The notes: generated from the letters alone by a model not told the origin. Counted from the stretch's first letter, positions 16,637 through 26,483 are shown. The stretch is 44,625 nt of DNA from Betaproteobacteria bacterium (GCA_947482825.1 CANKMT010000042.1:1-44625); one strand, 5' to 3'. Numbers and translations: made by a program.

Positions 16637-17587
16637 ATGCGATTGCGTCTCTTCGCAGCTGCCGCATTGGCGCTCGGGGTGGCGGGCACCGCGCTCGCGC
16701 AGGGCGCCTATCCGCAAAAGGCGGTGCAGGTCATTGTCGGTTTCAGCGCCGGCGGCAGCGTTGACGTGATGGCGCGCAACCTCGCCGCAGGGGTCGCGGC
16801 CCAGCTTGGACAGGCCTTTGTCATCGTGAACAAGGACGGCGCTTCGGGCGCGATCGGTTTTGGCCAGCTCGCCAACGCGGCGCCCGACGGTTACATGCTG
16901 GGCGCGGGGCCGACGACGCCGATGTCGATCGCGCCGCACCTCATGAAAGGCATCAAGTTCGGCGTCGATTCGTTCGAATACATCTGCCAGTCTTTCGAGA
17001 ACGTGTTCACGATTGCGGTGCCGCTGGACTCGAGTTTTCACACGATGGCCGAGGTGATCGCGGCCGCGCGCGTGAGCCCGGGGAAACTGTCTTACGGCCA
17101 TTCGGGGGTCGGCACGGTGCCGCACTTGTCGGTGGCGAACCTCGTCTATCGCACCGGCATCGACATCCCCGCGATTCCCTATCGCGGCGAGTCGTTCATG
17201 TTCGCCGACCTCATGGCGGGCCGCATCCCGGTCGGCGCGCCTTCGGTGGCTTTGGCCGTCGGGCAGAAAGTGCGCGTGCTCGCAGTGTTTGCCGACAGCC
17301 GGCATCCCGCTTTCCCGGAGGCGCCTACGTTCGGCGAGCTCGGCATGCCGTCGATGCCGCCGGGATTCAATGGACTGTTCGCGCCGAAAGGCACGCCGCG
17401 CGAAATCCTCGGCGTGCTCGAACGGGCGTGCGAGAAGACGGTGCAGAGCGAAGCCTTCCGGACCATCGCGCAGCGCCTGAGCCAGCGAGTCGCGTACCTG
17501 AACGGCGCCGCATTTGCGGAACGCGCGGCGGCCGACTACCGTTACAAGGGCGAAATCATCCGGGCGCTCGACATCAGGACGGAATAG
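16637..17587 (+). CDS. Bug/TctC tripartite tricarboxylate-type solute-binding protein
   Basis: 316 residues. Signal peptide MRLRLFAAAALALGV ending AQG, then YPQKAVQVIVGFSAGGSVDVMAR, where the aspartate-box region differs slightly from the usual PFPPGG. PDGYMLGAG, the VPYRG-like IPYRGES and the PTFGELGMP segments follow. It starts 1 base after the amidohydrolase stop and runs into the dioxygenase 2 bases on. No TctA/TctB is present, as is usual for orphan Bug proteins in Burkholderiales. It probably binds the substrate of the operon's enzymes in the periplasm. Confidence 0.88.
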   Translation: MRLRLFAAAALALGVAGTALAQGAYPQKAVQVIVGFSAGGSVDVMARNLAAGVAAQLGQAFVIVNKDGASGAIGFGQLANAAPDGYMLGAGPTTPMSIAPHLMKGIKFGVDSFEYICQSFENVFTIAVPLDSSFHTMAEVIAAARVSPGKLSYGHSGVGTVPHLSVANLVYRTGIDIPAIPYRGESFMFADLMAGRIPVGAPSVALAVGQKVRVLAVFADSRHPAFPEAPTFGELGMPSMPPGFNGLFAPKGTPREILGVLERACEKTVQSEAFRTIAQRLSQRVAYLNGAAFAERAAADYRYKGEIIRALDIRTE

Positions 17588-17589
17588 CC

Positions 17590-18465
17590 ATGCCAAACCT
17601 CACCTTCCGCAAGCTCCATCCGCAATTCGCAGCCGAAGCCGGCCCGATCGAACTGCGCTCGGTCACCGACCGCGCGATGCTCGACGCGATTCGGGCCGGG
17701 ATGGACGAATACGCGGTGCTCGTATTCCGCGACCAGCCCTTCGCCGACGACGAGCAACTCCAGTTCGCGATGCGCTTCGACGGCGTACTGCACTCGAAAA
17801 CCGGCGCTTCGGTGGTGAAGAAGAACCGCTTCGGCAACGAGGCGCTCACCGATATCTCGAACGTGGACGAGGACGGGAAGATCCTCGCGGCCGACGATCG
17901 CCGCCGCGCGTATTCGCTGGGCAATCGCCTCTGGCATACGGACGCGTCTTTCCAGGACCCGCCGGGACGCTACTCGATGCTCTCGGCCAAGGTCGTTCCG
18001 CCGGTAGCGGCCGACACCGAATTTGCCGACATGCGCGCGGCTTATGACGGGCTCGACGCGGACCTCAAGGCGAGGCTGGAAGGGCTCAGCGTGCACCATT
18101 CGATCGCTTATTCGCGCAGCGTCCTCGGTTTCGAGTTCTCCGACGAAGAGCACGAAAAGCTCAAGGGCGCGGTCCACCCGCTCGTGCGCACCAACCCGAA
18201 CACGGGGCGGCGGTCGCTGTACCTGGCTTCGCATGCCTCGCGCATCCTCGACTGGCCGCTGCCCGAGGGGCGCCTCCTGCTGCGCGATCTCATGGAGCAT
18301 GCGACGCAACCGCAATTCGTGTACCGCCATTCCTGGCGCGAAGGGGACCTGGTGATCTGGGACAACAGGTCCACGATGCACCGCGGCCGGCCTTTCGCCG
18401 ACACGACCCACCGCCGCGAACTGCGCCGTGTAACGACGCTCGACGTCGAATTTCGTCCGGGTTGA
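17590..18465 (+). CDS. TauD/TfdA-family Fe(II)/2-oxoglutarate dioxygenase
   Basis: 291 residues. The metal triad is visible as H116-x-D118 in LWHTDASF and distal His 264 in STMHRGRPF. The 2-oxoglutarate-binding Arg lies in the C-terminal RRELRRVTTLD segment. The start at ATG 17590 overlaps nothing but follows the Bug stop by 2 bases. TfdA-like enzymes open aryloxyalkanoate, taurine or other substrates by hydroxylation. With the amidohydrolase and MaoC-like protein it probably forms a peripheral degradation route; the substrate is unknown. Confidence 0.87.
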   Translation: MPNLTFRKLHPQFAAEAGPIELRSVTDRAMLDAIRAGMDEYAVLVFRDQPFADDEQLQFAMRFDGVLHSKTGASVVKKNRFGNEALTDISNVDEDGKILAADDRRRAYSLGNRLWHTDASFQDPPGRYSMLSAKVVPPVAADTEFADMRAAYDGLDADLKARLEGLSVHHSIAYSRSVLGFEFSDEEHEKLKGAVHPLVRTNPNTGRRSLYLASHASRILDWPLPEGRLLLRDLMEHATQPQFVYRHSWREGDLVIWDNRSTMHRGRPFADTTHRRELRRVTTLDVEFRPG

Positions 18466-19271
18466 TGGCGATGAGTCCCTACCGCGTAATCGCATACAAC
18501 ACCGCCCACGCCTCCGAGAACAAGATTCACGACGACTCGGTCGCGCGCCGCTTCGGATTCACCGGGGCGCTGGTGCCCGGTGTCGAGGTGTACGCCTACA
18601 TGATGCATTTGCCGGTCGAGCGTTGGGGCCGCGCGTTCCTGGAGCGCGGCGCGGCCGAATGCCGATTCGCCGCGCCGGTGTATGACGGCGAGACCGCCGA
18701 GATTGCCGGGGTTGCCGAGGGCGAGCAGGGCGATGCGATCGGGATTGAGGTGACTTCGCAAGGGACCCGATGCGCGACGGGTTCCGCCCATCTGCCGGCA
18801 AAGTCCGCCTCTCCCTCGCCGGACACTTTCCCGTCTGGCCAGCCGCCATCGCCCGAGGACCGGAAAGAAGCGAGTGAAACGACGTTGCCTGTCGGCGGCC
18901 TCCTGCATGCAAGGCCGCTGCCTGTCGACAGGGAGTACGCGTCGAACTACCTGAAAGACGTACGGGAGACCGATGGCCTCTATGCGCGCGAAGGCCTCGT
19001 GCACCCGGGCATCGTGCTTCGGCTGTGCAACATGGCGCTGCTGCAAAGCGTGAGGATGGGGCCTTGGATCCACGTCGGCAGCGCTGTGCGGAACCACGGA
19101 GTCGCAATGGTGGGCCAGACGCTGACCGCCAATGGACGCGTCACGGGCAACTACGAGCGCAAGGGCCACCGGTTCGTCGAATTCGATGCGTTGGTGCTCG
19201 CCGATGGCGTAACGCCTGTGGCGAGCGTCCGGCATACGGCGATCTATCGGCCGAGACAGGCGGCCGGCTGA
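18465..19271 (+). CDS. MaoC-like hot-dog protein
   Basis: 268 residues, start ATG 18465 in a TGATG overlap with the dioxygenase (ATG 18471 is an alternative). The sequence is a double hot-dog of the MaoC/R-hydratase type: an N-terminal ASENKIHDDSVARRFGFTGALVPGVEVYAY segment (in order, with D and H at typical catalytic spacing), then a second half with HPGIVLRLCNMALL and GPWIHVGSAVRN. MaoC proteins hydrate enoyl-CoA or act as thioesterase-like binding folds. It ends the four-gene catabolic operon, where it could hydrate or bind a CoA-linked or small acid product. Confidence 0.7.
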   Translation: MAMSPYRVIAYNTAHASENKIHDDSVARRFGFTGALVPGVEVYAYMMHLPVERWGRAFLERGAAECRFAAPVYDGETAEIAGVAEGEQGDAIGIEVTSQGTRCATGSAHLPAKSASPSPDTFPSGQPPSPEDRKEASETTLPVGGLLHARPLPVDREYASNYLKDVRETDGLYAREGLVHPGIVLRLCNMALLQSVRMGPWIHVGSAVRNHGVAMVGQTLTANGRVTGNYERKGHRFVEFDALVLADGVTPVASVRHTAIYRPRQAAG

Positions 19272-19299
19272 ACGGGTCGGGTGATAGAGTGGCACCACC

Positions 19300-21696
19300 T
19301 TGAAACCCGCCGAGCCGATCAGCCTGGAGAATACGACCCCACGACGGGTCTATCGCGGCCGGTTGTTTCGCAAGTATTTTTTCTCTGTCCTCGCGTTGGT
19401 GTGCGGCGTTCTGCTGGCTTCAGGCGGCATCAGCGTCTACTTCGCCTACCAGGAGAACAAGTCGGCTCTGGCAAGCCTGCAATATGAGAAGGCTGTCGCG
19501 GCGGCCTCGCGCATCGAGCAGTTCGTCAAGCAGATCGAGCAGCAACTCGGGTTCGCGGCCTTGCCGCAACTGGGTTCGGACGGCGTCGAGCAACGCAGGA
19601 TCGAATTCCTCAAGCTGTTGCGCCAGGTGCCAGCGGTCACCGACATCACCCAGATCGATTCCAAGGGCAAGGAGCTGCTTTCGGTTTCGCGGCTTGCGAT
19701 GGATGTGGCCGGCGCAACGAAGGATCGCCTCAGCGACCCGGCCTTCCTCGGCGCCAAACCCGGCCAGACCTGGTTCGGGCCGGTGTACTTCAGGAAGGAA
19801 ACCGAACCCTACATGGCGATCGCGCTGCGCTCGGGAGGCGCTGCGGTCTCGGTGGCGATCGCCGAAGTGAACCTCAAGTTCATCTGGGACTTGGTCACCT
19901 GAATCAAGATCGGGGTCAAGGGCAAAGCCTATGTGATCGACGCCACCGGCCACCTCGTCGCCGATCCGGACATCGGCCTGGTGCTGCGCAAGACGGACTA
20001 CTCGCGCCTCGAGCACGTCAAGGCGGCGATGGCCGGGCCGCCTTCGGTTGACGCGCCGGCGCGGTTGGCCAATGACTTGGGAGGCAAGGAAGTCCTGGCG
20101 GCCTACGCAGGCGTCGAGCCGCTGGGCTGGAAAGTGTTCGTCGAACAGCCCGTGTCCGAGGTGTACGCCACGCTGAACGCGACCATCGTGCGCACCGGGA
20201 TGCTCATGGTGGCGGGCCTCCTGTTTTCGGCGTTGACCGCGCTGTGGCTTGCGCGCGGGCTGGTGCGGCCGATCCGCACGCTGCAAGAGGGCGCGCAAAG
20301 GATCGGGGAAGGCGAGCTCGACCAGAAGATCGACATCCGGACCGGCGACGAACTGGAAGCCCTTGCCGACCAGTTCAACCGCATGACCCTGCAGTTGCGT
20401 GATTCGTACGCCGGCCTGGAGAAAAAGGTCGACGAACGCACCCTCGAGTTGACCGAGTCGTTGCGCCAGCAGACGGCGACCGCCGAGGTGCTTAAGGCGA
20501 TCAGCCGCTCGACGCTCGACCTCGATTCGGTGCTGCAGATCCTGATCGACAACGCGACGCGGCTTTGCGGTGCCGTGAACGGCGTGATCCTGACACCGAA
20601 CGCGCATGGCGGCTTCGAGCCGACCGTGGCCCATCGCTACTCGGCGGATTCACCGGTGCTGGCGGAATTGCACAGCAACCCGATTATTCCCGGCGCGGGG
20701 TCGGCCACCGGGCGTGCGCTGCTTGAAAAGCGCATCGTCCACATCCACGGCGTGCTCGCCGAGCCCGGCTACCAGCGGCAGGACACCGCGCGCCTTGGCC
20801 ACTTCCGCACGCTCCTGGCCGTGCCGATGCTGCGCGGGGAAGAGCCCATCGGCGTGATCTCGATGTCGCGCGGCGAGAAGGTCGAGCCTTTCACCGACAA
20901 GCAGCTCGAGCTGGTGGCGACATTCGCCGACCAGGCCGCGATCGCGATCGAGAACGTGCGCCTGTTCAACGAGATCCAGGAAAAGAGCCGCCAGCTCGAG
21001 ATCGCCGGCCAGCACAAGTCGGAGTTCCTCGCCAACATGTCGCACGAATTGAGGACGCCGCTGAATGCGATCATCGGCTTCTCCGAGGTGCTGATCGACC
21101 GCATGTTCGGCGAACTGAACGAAAAGCAGGCCGATTACCTGAACGACATCCACTCTTCGGGCAAGCATCTCCTGTCGCTCATCAACGACATCCTCGACCT
21201 CTCCAAGATCGAGGCGGGGCGCATGGACATCGAGCCGTCAGACTTCGATGTTCCGAATGCGCTGGCCAATGCGCTCACGCTGATCCGCGAGCGGGCCACG
21301 CGCCATGGAATTGCGCTCGAACTGGTGGTCGATGCGCAGATGGGTGAAATCCGCGCAGACGAGCGAAAATTCAAGCAGATCCTCCTGAACCTGCTTTCGA
21401 ATGCGGTCAAGTTCACGCCCGACAGCGGGCGCGTCGAAGTGCATGCGAAGCGCGAAAACGGCCTGCTGGAAGTCGCGGTGAAGGACACCGGCATCGGCAT
21501 CGCTGCGGAAGACCAGGCCGCCGTCTTCGAGGAGTTCCGCCAGGTGGGCCGGCACTACACCAACAAGAACGAGGGCACGGGCCTGGGCCTTGCGCTCACC
21601 AAGCGGTTCGTCGAACTGCACGGCGGGCGGCTGTGGCTGGAGAGCGAAGTGGGCAAGGGGTCCACATTCACGTTTACCATTCCGGTGCAAACATGA
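19300..21696 (+). pseudogene. Membrane sensor histidine kinase interrupted by in-frame UGA
   Basis: A TTG start (19300) opens a frame that, ignoring TGA 19900-19902 (codon 201), gives 798 residues. Order: membrane helix (about 27-48), dCACHE-like periplasmic sensor, second helix (about 302-325, [17 protein letters not shown]), HAMP, GAF, HisKA with His 582 in [14 protein letters not shown], HATPase with [15 protein letters not shown] and GTGLGLAL. The UGA interrupts the sensor domain in DLVT-stop-IKIG, where relatives carry Arg or Gln; a CGA-to-TGA transition explains it. No SECIS-like hairpin follows, so this is a nonsense mutation or error, not selenocysteine. The next gene overlaps its stop. 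Confidence 0.82.
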
Positions 21697-22649
21697 GCCT
21701 GATCCTCATCGTCGAAGACAACGAAAAGAACATGAAGCTGGTGCGCGACATACTCCAGGCTAAAGGCTACGAGATCGCGGAAGCGGGCACCGCGGAGGAC
21801 GGCATCAAGCTGGCCCTCGAGCGCGTGCCCGACCTCGTGCTCATGGACATCCAGCTGCCCGGCATGAACGGCATGGAGGCGCTCAAGGTGCTGCGCGCGG
21901 AGCCGAAGACCGCCAAGGTGCCGGTGGTGGCGATCACCGCGTCGGTCATGACCCAGGACCGCCAGCAGATCATGGACACCGGTTTCGACGGGTTCATCGA
22001 AAAGCCGATCAACCTGAAACTGTTTCTTTCGACCGTCCAGGCGGCGATCACCAACGGCGGCGGCGAGGAACTGCTCAAGACCCATCGGCGCGAGATCAGC
22101 GTGGTGTTCATCGACCTGCGCGGCTTCACCGCGTTCACCGACCGCGCCGAGCCGGAGGAGGTCATGGAGCTCCTGCGCGCCTATCACGCGGACATGGGGC
22201 GCATCATCCTCGAGCACGGCGGCACTTTGGAGAGATTTGCGGGCGACGCGATCATGGTGTTCTTCAACGACCCGGTGCCAATGGAAAAGCCCGCCGAGAA
22301 CGCGGTGCGCATGGCGCTCGCAATGCGCGACGCGTTCCCGCCGATCGCCGAGACGTGGAGCAAACGCGGCTACGACCTGGGACTGGGCTGCGGCGTTGCG
22401 CAGGGCTATGCGACGCTGGGCGCGATCGGATTCGAAGGCCGCTGGGACTATGCTGCGATCGGCAACGTGACCAACCTCGCGGCAAGGTTGTGTTCGGAGG
22501 CGGTGGGCGGGAAGGTGCTTGTGGATCGCAAGATCATGGCGAAGGTGGAAGGACTGGTCGAAGCCGAGCCGGTGGGGCCGCTGAACCTCAAGGGCATCGC
22601 GCAGCCGGTGCCGGCGTTTTCGGTGACGGGGTTCAGGGCGGCGAGCTAA
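21693..22649 (+). CDS. Receiver-class III adenylate/guanylate cyclase
   Basis: 318 residues. Residues 1-120 are a receiver (phospho-acceptor D52 in LVLMDIQLP, Lys in [10 protein letters not shown]). Residues about 130-318 are a class III cyclase: [15 protein letters not shown] (first metal Asp), [11 protein letters not shown] (second metal Asp), and [15 protein letters not shown] with transition-state Asn and Arg. All catalytic residues appear present. The kinase stop and its ATG overlap (ATGA), so a phosphorelay from the upstream kinase probably controls synthesis of cAMP or cGMP. The stop codon touches the dispersed repeat. Confidence 0.88.
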   Translation: MSLILIVEDNEKNMKLVRDILQAKGYEIAEAGTAEDGIKLALERVPDLVLMDIQLPGMNGMEALKVLRAEPKTAKVPVVAITASVMTQDRQQIMDTGFDGFIEKPINLKLFLSTVQAAITNGGGEELLKTHRREISVVFIDLRGFTAFTDRAEPEEVMELLRAYHADMGRIILEHGGTLERFAGDAIMVFFNDPVPMEKPAENAVRMALAMRDAFPPIAETWSKRGYDLGLGCGVAQGYATLGAIGFEGRWDYAAIGNVTNLAARLCSEAVGGKVLVDRKIMAKVEGLVEAEPVGPLNLKGIAQPVPAFSVTGFRAAS

Positions 22650-22712
22650 AATGCTGCCATTTTTGGCCAAACCCCCGCGCCAATATTGGGTTTCCGGTCG
22701 AAATGCTGCCAT
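22649..22712 (+). repeat. Dispersed 64-bp intergenic repeat, copy 1
   Basis: Two boxes AAATGCTGCCAT (22649-22660 and 22701-22712) frame a core of GGCCAAACCCCCGCG, then an ATATTGGGTTTCCGGTCG tail. The CAAACCC and GGGTTT parts can pair as a weak hairpin. An inverted copy lies at 35084-35147 with only a handful of mismatches. It begins immediately after the cyclase stop and ends before the aldo/keto reductase. There is no coding potential. Confidence 0.75.
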
Positions 22713-22747
22713 TGCAGCAGTATGGACAAGCGAGGATAGAGGACCCG

Positions 22748-23743
22748 ATGGATAAGCGAGTTTTCGGCCGCAGCGGTCTGCAGGTCTCGATCCTCGGCTT
22801 CGGCTGCGGCGCCGTCGGCGGACTGATGGTGCGCGGGGATCCCGCGGACCAGGAGCGTGCCATCGGCCGGGCGCTCGATGCCGGTGTCAACTATTTCGAC
22901 ACCGCTGTCCAGTACGGCAACGGCGAATCGGAAAAGAATCTCGGCCGTATCCTCGCCAAACTCAAGCCGCGTGATGCGATCGTAGGGACCAAGGTCAGGC
23001 TCCCGCCCGGCACAACCGAGGTTGCCGCATCGATTGCAAAGTCGCTCGAAGACAGCCTTCAGCGGCTCGGGCGCGAGCGGGTCGACATCCTGCATTTCCA
23101 CAACCCGATCGGGACGGCCGGCGGCGGAAACCCCTTCAGTGTTGCGCAGATGATGGAAGAAGTGCTGCCCGCGTTCGAGACGCTTCGCGGGCAGGGCAAG
23201 GTGCGGTTCCTCGGCATCACGGCCACCGGCGACACGGAGGCCTTGCAGGCCGTCATCGACGCTCGCGTCTTCGATTCGGCGCAGATCACGTACAACATGC
23301 TCAACGCTTCGGCTGCGGCCGCATTGCCGCCGAACTATCCGGGACAGGACTACGGCAGGCTCTTCGAGCACGCACAGGCCGCAGGCGTTGGCGTGATCGG
23401 CATCCGCGTGCTGGCGGGCGGCGCGTTGTCGGGCGTGGTTGAGCGCCACCCGATCGCCAGCCCGCCGCCTGCGCCGATCGGTTCGGCCCTCAGCTACGAA
23501 GCCGATCTCGCACGCGCCAAGCGATTGGCGCCGCTGGTCGAGGAGGGATTCGCAGCCAACCTGGCCGAAGCCGCCACGCGCTTTTGCATCACGCATCCCG
23601 CGATGGGCACGATCCTGGTGGGCGTGGCCACGCCGGAGCAGTTCGAGGATGCGCTCGCTGCGGTGTTGAAGGGTCCGTTGTCCAAGGCTGCGCTGGATCG
23701 GCTGGCGCAGTTGCAGAAGGGATTTGCCGGTGAAGAAAGGTAG
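22748..23743 (+). CDS. Aldo/keto reductase
   Basis: 331 residues, ATG 22748. TIM-barrel aldo-keto reductase of the dehydrogenase-like branch: RSGLQVSILGFGCGAVGG, catalytic DxxxxY (NYFDTAVQYGNGESE), Lys in VGTKVRL, His in ILHFHNP. The NADPH-binding end (ILVGVATPEQFEDAL) is present. It is the first gene of a group with an MBL hydrolase and nitrile hydratase, so reduction of an aldehyde formed in nitrile or aldoxime metabolism is a possible role. The frame runs open into the repeat upstream, but ATG 22748 starts the homology. Confidence 0.85.
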   Translation: MDKRVFGRSGLQVSILGFGCGAVGGLMVRGDPADQERAIGRALDAGVNYFDTAVQYGNGESEKNLGRILAKLKPRDAIVGTKVRLPPGTTEVAASIAKSLEDSLQRLGRERVDILHFHNPIGTAGGGNPFSVAQMMEEVLPAFETLRGQGKVRFLGITATGDTEALQAVIDARVFDSAQITYNMLNASAAAALPPNYPGQDYGRLFEHAQAAGVGVIGIRVLAGGALSGVVERHPIASPPPAPIGSALSYEADLARAKRLAPLVEEGFAANLAEAATRFCITHPAMGTILVGVATPEQFEDALAAVLKGPLSKAALDRLAQLQKGFAGEER

Positions 23744-23767
23744 CCAGCGCGGCGCAAGGGAGGAGTC

Positions 23768-24748
23768 ATGCCAGGAATGATCGCGGTCGATCGTCTCGAA
23801 GTGCTTGTCCTGGTGGACAACGTCACCGACAGCCTGTCGACCAACCCGAAAAACGTGATTCCCGAATGGTCCGGGCTGATCACCGGGGGACGCATGAAGA
23901 TGATGGCTGGAACCAACATCTGCTGCGCGCACAGCGGCTTGTCGCTCCTGATTACCGCGCATATTGGCGGCGAGAAGCACACGCTGCTGTTCGATGCCGG
24001 TCCCGACGGCCCGATCTTCAGCAGGAATACGGGCATCCTCGGCGTCGATTATTCCGAAGTGGGAACTGTGGTTCTTTCGCACGGGCACTGGGACCACGCC
24101 GGCGGGCTCGTGACGGCGATCGAATCCATTGCAAAGGCACGGCCCGCGGCGGGCGTGGATTGCTACGTGCATCCGGGCATGTTCGCGCAGCGCGCGACGC
24201 CGCGGCCAGGCGCTGGGCTCGTGGAACACGAACTCGTGCCCGACCCGAAACGGCTGGCCGATGCGGGTGCGCGCGTCGTCAACACGCGCGAGCCGCAGTC
24301 GGTAGCAGGCGGTGCCTTCCATGTGAGCGGCGAGATCCCGCGCCTCACGTCTTATGAAGTCGGCTTGCCCGGGCAAGTGCGACGCAGCGCAGACGGGCAA
24401 TCGTGGGAACCGGACCCGCTGCTCATGGACGAACGCTTCATCTCGGTCCACATCAAGGACAAGGGGCAGTTCGTTTTTACGGCTTGCTCGCACGCGGGCC
24501 TGATCAACGTGCTGACCCACGCGCGGTCCTCTTTCCCGGACGTACCTCTTTACGGCGTGATGGGCGGCCTGCACCTGTCCGGGATTACCGAGAAGATCAT
24601 TCCGCAGACGATCGCCGACCTGAAGACGTTCGACCTCAGGTTCCTCGCGCCGGGTCATTGCACCGGCTGGCGCGCGCTTCACGCCATGGCGCAGGTTTTC
24701 GGCGAGGAACTCGTTCCCTCCGCCGTGGGGAAGAAGTACACCCTTTAG
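23768..24748 (+). CDS. MBL-fold metallohydrolase
   Basis: 326 residues; ATG 23768 behind a strong GGGAGGAG site. The dinuclear metal motif is [10 protein letters not shown] (HxHxDH), with VHPG and CSHAGLIN supplying further metal ligands and APGHCTGW the last His. The long insert and the [11 protein letters not shown] start are those of the dihydropterin-phosphate-synthase-like MBL branch, which often acts on small phosphates or lactones. No substrate is assigned. It lies between the aldo/keto reductase and the nitrile hydratase in the same direction. Confidence 0.85.
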   Translation: MPGMIAVDRLEVLVLVDNVTDSLSTNPKNVIPEWSGLITGGRMKMMAGTNICCAHSGLSLLITAHIGGEKHTLLFDAGPDGPIFSRNTGILGVDYSEVGTVVLSHGHWDHAGGLVTAIESIAKARPAAGVDCYVHPGMFAQRATPRPGAGLVEHELVPDPKRLADAGARVVNTREPQSVAGGAFHVSGEIPRLTSYEVGLPGQVRRSADGQSWEPDPLLMDERFISVHIKDKGQFVFTACSHAGLINVLTHARSSFPDVPLYGVMGGLHLSGITEKIIPQTIADLKTFDLRFLAPGHCTGWRALHAMAQVFGEELVPSAVGKKYTL

Positions 24749-24791
24749 TGGCCTTACAATCGGAGGCGTTGACCTCCAGGAACCGGCGCCC

Positions 24792-25430
24792 ATGTCCGAC
24801 GACCATCATCACGACCACGACCACGATCACGACCACCCGGATTCGGTGCTTTCCGAGATGGACCTGCGCACGCGCGCGCTCGAATCGATCCTGGTCGAGA
24901 AAGGCTATGTCGATCCGGCCGCGCTGGATGCGCTGGTCGATCTTTATGAAACCAAGATCGGACCGCGCAACGGGGCGAGGGTGGTGGCCAAGGCGTGGAC
25001 CGACCCGAACTACCGCGAGTGGCTCGACCGCGATGCCACTGAAGCGATTTCCTCGGTCGGCTATGGCGGGCGCCAGGGCGAACACATGCGAGTCGTGGCG
25101 AACACGCCCGACACGCACAACATCGTGGTCTGCACGCTGTGCTCATGCTATCCGTGGCCGGTGCTCGGGCTGCCGCCGGTCTGGTACAAGGCGGCGCCCT
25201 ATCGCTCGAAGGTCGTTCGGGACCCGCGCGGCGTACTCGCTGATTTCGGCGTCGAGCTTCCCGCTGGAACGCAAGTGCGCGTGTGGGACTCGACCGCGGA
25301 GGTCCGCTATCTCGTGCTGCCGATGCGGCCGGCCGGCACCGAAGGCTGGACCGAGGAGCGCCTCGCCGCCCTGGTCACGCGCGACTCGATGATCGGGACC
25401 GGGTTGCCGCTCGAAGCGCGCAAGACATGA
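24792..25430 (+). CDS. Cobalt-type nitrile hydratase alpha subunit
   Basis: 212 residues. The metal claw is VCTLCSC (C114-T-L-C117-S-C119), whose Thr marks the Co(III) type; the Fe type has Ser there. The N-terminus carries a run of alternating His and Asp ([11 protein letters not shown]), which may help metal loading. [17 protein letters not shown] and GVELP are typical of the family. The stop overlaps the beta-subunit start (ATGA). The two claw Cys are expected to be oxidised after translation. The enzyme hydrates nitriles to amides. Confidence 0.95.
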   Translation: MSDDHHHDHDHDHDHPDSVLSEMDLRTRALESILVEKGYVDPAALDALVDLYETKIGPRNGARVVAKAWTDPNYREWLDRDATEAISSVGYGGRQGEHMRVVANTPDTHNIVVCTLCSCYPWPVLGLPPVWYKAAPYRSKVVRDPRGVLADFGVELPAGTQVRVWDSTAEVRYLVLPMRPAGTEGWTEERLAALVTRDSMIGTGLPLEARKT

Positions 25431-26086
25431 ACGGCGCGCACGACATGGGCGGCATGATGGGTTTCGGGCCGGTCGAGCCCGAGAAGGACGAACCTGTTTT
25501 CCACGCAGAGTGGGAAAAACGCATGATGGCCATGAACCTCGCCACCGGCGCGATGGGCGAGTGGAACATCGACAAGGGCCGCCACGCGCGCGAGGACCGC
25601 AATCCGCGCGAGTACCTCGATTCGACCTATTACGAGCTCTGGTATCTCGGCCTCGAGCGGTTACTCGCAGAGCGCGGCCTCGTCGGCGCCGACGAGATCG
25701 CCGCGGCGAAGGCGCTGCGGCCGGGTGCGAAGGTTGCGCGCGTGCTTGCGGCTGAGCAAGCTGCCGCGGCCATGGCGCGCATGGTCCCGTACGAGCGCGC
25801 GCCTGCGGCTGAAGCCCGTTTCAAGGTGGGGGCGAAGGTGCGCACGAGGCAAATGAATCCGGCCGGGCACACGCGGTTGCCGAGGTACGTGCGCGCAAAG
25901 GCCGGCACGGTCTCGATCGTGCATGGCGTGCATGTCTACCCGGATGTCCACGCGCATTCGCCGGACGAACAGCCGCACTGGCTCTATTGCGTGACGTTCG
26001 CCGCGACCGAGTTGTGGGGCGGAGACGCCGATCCGGCGATCACCGTGTCGGTCGACTGCTGGGAGCCTTACCTTGAGCCCGCCTGA
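25427..26086 (+). CDS. Nitrile hydratase beta subunit
   Basis: 219 residues. [16 protein letters not shown] is the standard NHase beta start, with [19 protein letters not shown] (in order) and [15 protein letters not shown] as the N-terminal helical part. The C-terminal SH3-like barrel has [27 protein letters not shown] and the beta-subunit Arg residues that contact the oxidised Cys of alpha. The ATG overlaps the alpha stop. It would form the alpha-beta heterodimer at equal dosage. Confidence 0.95.
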   Translation: MNGAHDMGGMMGFGPVEPEKDEPVFHAEWEKRMMAMNLATGAMGEWNIDKGRHAREDRNPREYLDSTYYELWYLGLERLLAERGLVGADEIAAAKALRPGAKVARVLAAEQAAAAMARMVPYERAPAAEARFKVGAKVRTRQMNPAGHTRLPRYVRAKAGTVSIVHGVHVYPDVHAHSPDEQPHWLYCVTFAATELWGGDADPAITVSVDCWEPYLEPA

Positions 26087-26450
26087 AAGAGATATCCCCC
26101 GCGGTGAAGTGCCGGGCGTGCCGCGCGATGCCGACGGCCCGGTGTTCGACGAGCCGTGGCAGGCGCAGGCTTTTGCAATGGCCGTGAAACTGCATGAGCG
26201 CGGCGTGTTCACGTGGAATGAATGGGCCGCCGCGTTGTCCGGAGAGATCCGGCGTGCGCAGGCGGCGGGCGATCCGGACACTGGCTCGACCTACTACCGC
26301 CACTGGCTCGCCACGCTGGAGCGCCTTGTGGTCGAGAAGGGCCTCGGCACGGCCGGCGCGCTCAGCGAACGCAAGGACGCCTGGGATCGTGCGGCGCGCG
26401 CCACTCCGCACGGCAGGCCTATCCTGCTGGAGAACGATCCGCTCGCATAG
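26073..26450 (+). CDS. Nitrile hydratase accessory (activator) protein
   Basis: 125 residues, starting at TTG 26073 inside the beta gene (14-base overlap). The protein resembles the N-terminal half of NHase beta (PVFDEPWQAQAFAMAVKLHERGVFTWNEWA, then YYRHWLATLERLV), which is the mark of the P14K/NhlE-type activator that helps load cobalt into the alpha subunit. It completes the alpha-beta-activator order usual for Co-type enzymes. An alternative ATG lies deeper but would remove the conserved start. Confidence 0.85.
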   Translation: MSPPERDIPRGEVPGVPRDADGPVFDEPWQAQAFAMAVKLHERGVFTWNEWAAALSGEIRRAQAAGDPDTGSTYYRHWLATLERLVVEKGLGTAGALSERKDAWDRAARATPHGRPILLENDPLA

Positions 26451-26483
26451 GCGTTGCGCGGCGGGCCGTTGTCGCCTGCCTTG

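Noticed and set aside
19900..19902. Selenocysteine at the UGA of the sensor kinase
   Set aside because: The position is Arg or Gln in relatives, not Cys, and the nearby GGC/GCC hairpin has no GU in its loop.
22646..24793. 715-codon open frame on the minus strand
   Set aside because: Antisense to the aldo/keto reductase and MBL genes, without recognisable motifs.
24792..24850. Repeated CACGACCACGAC-type triplets as a microsatellite
   Set aside because: They encode the His/Asp-rich start of the nitrile hydratase alpha subunit, a known family feature.
26440..26483. Rho-independent terminator between nitrile hydratase and the Bug gene
   Set aside because: AGGCG and CGCCT could pair but the loop is long and no T-run follows.
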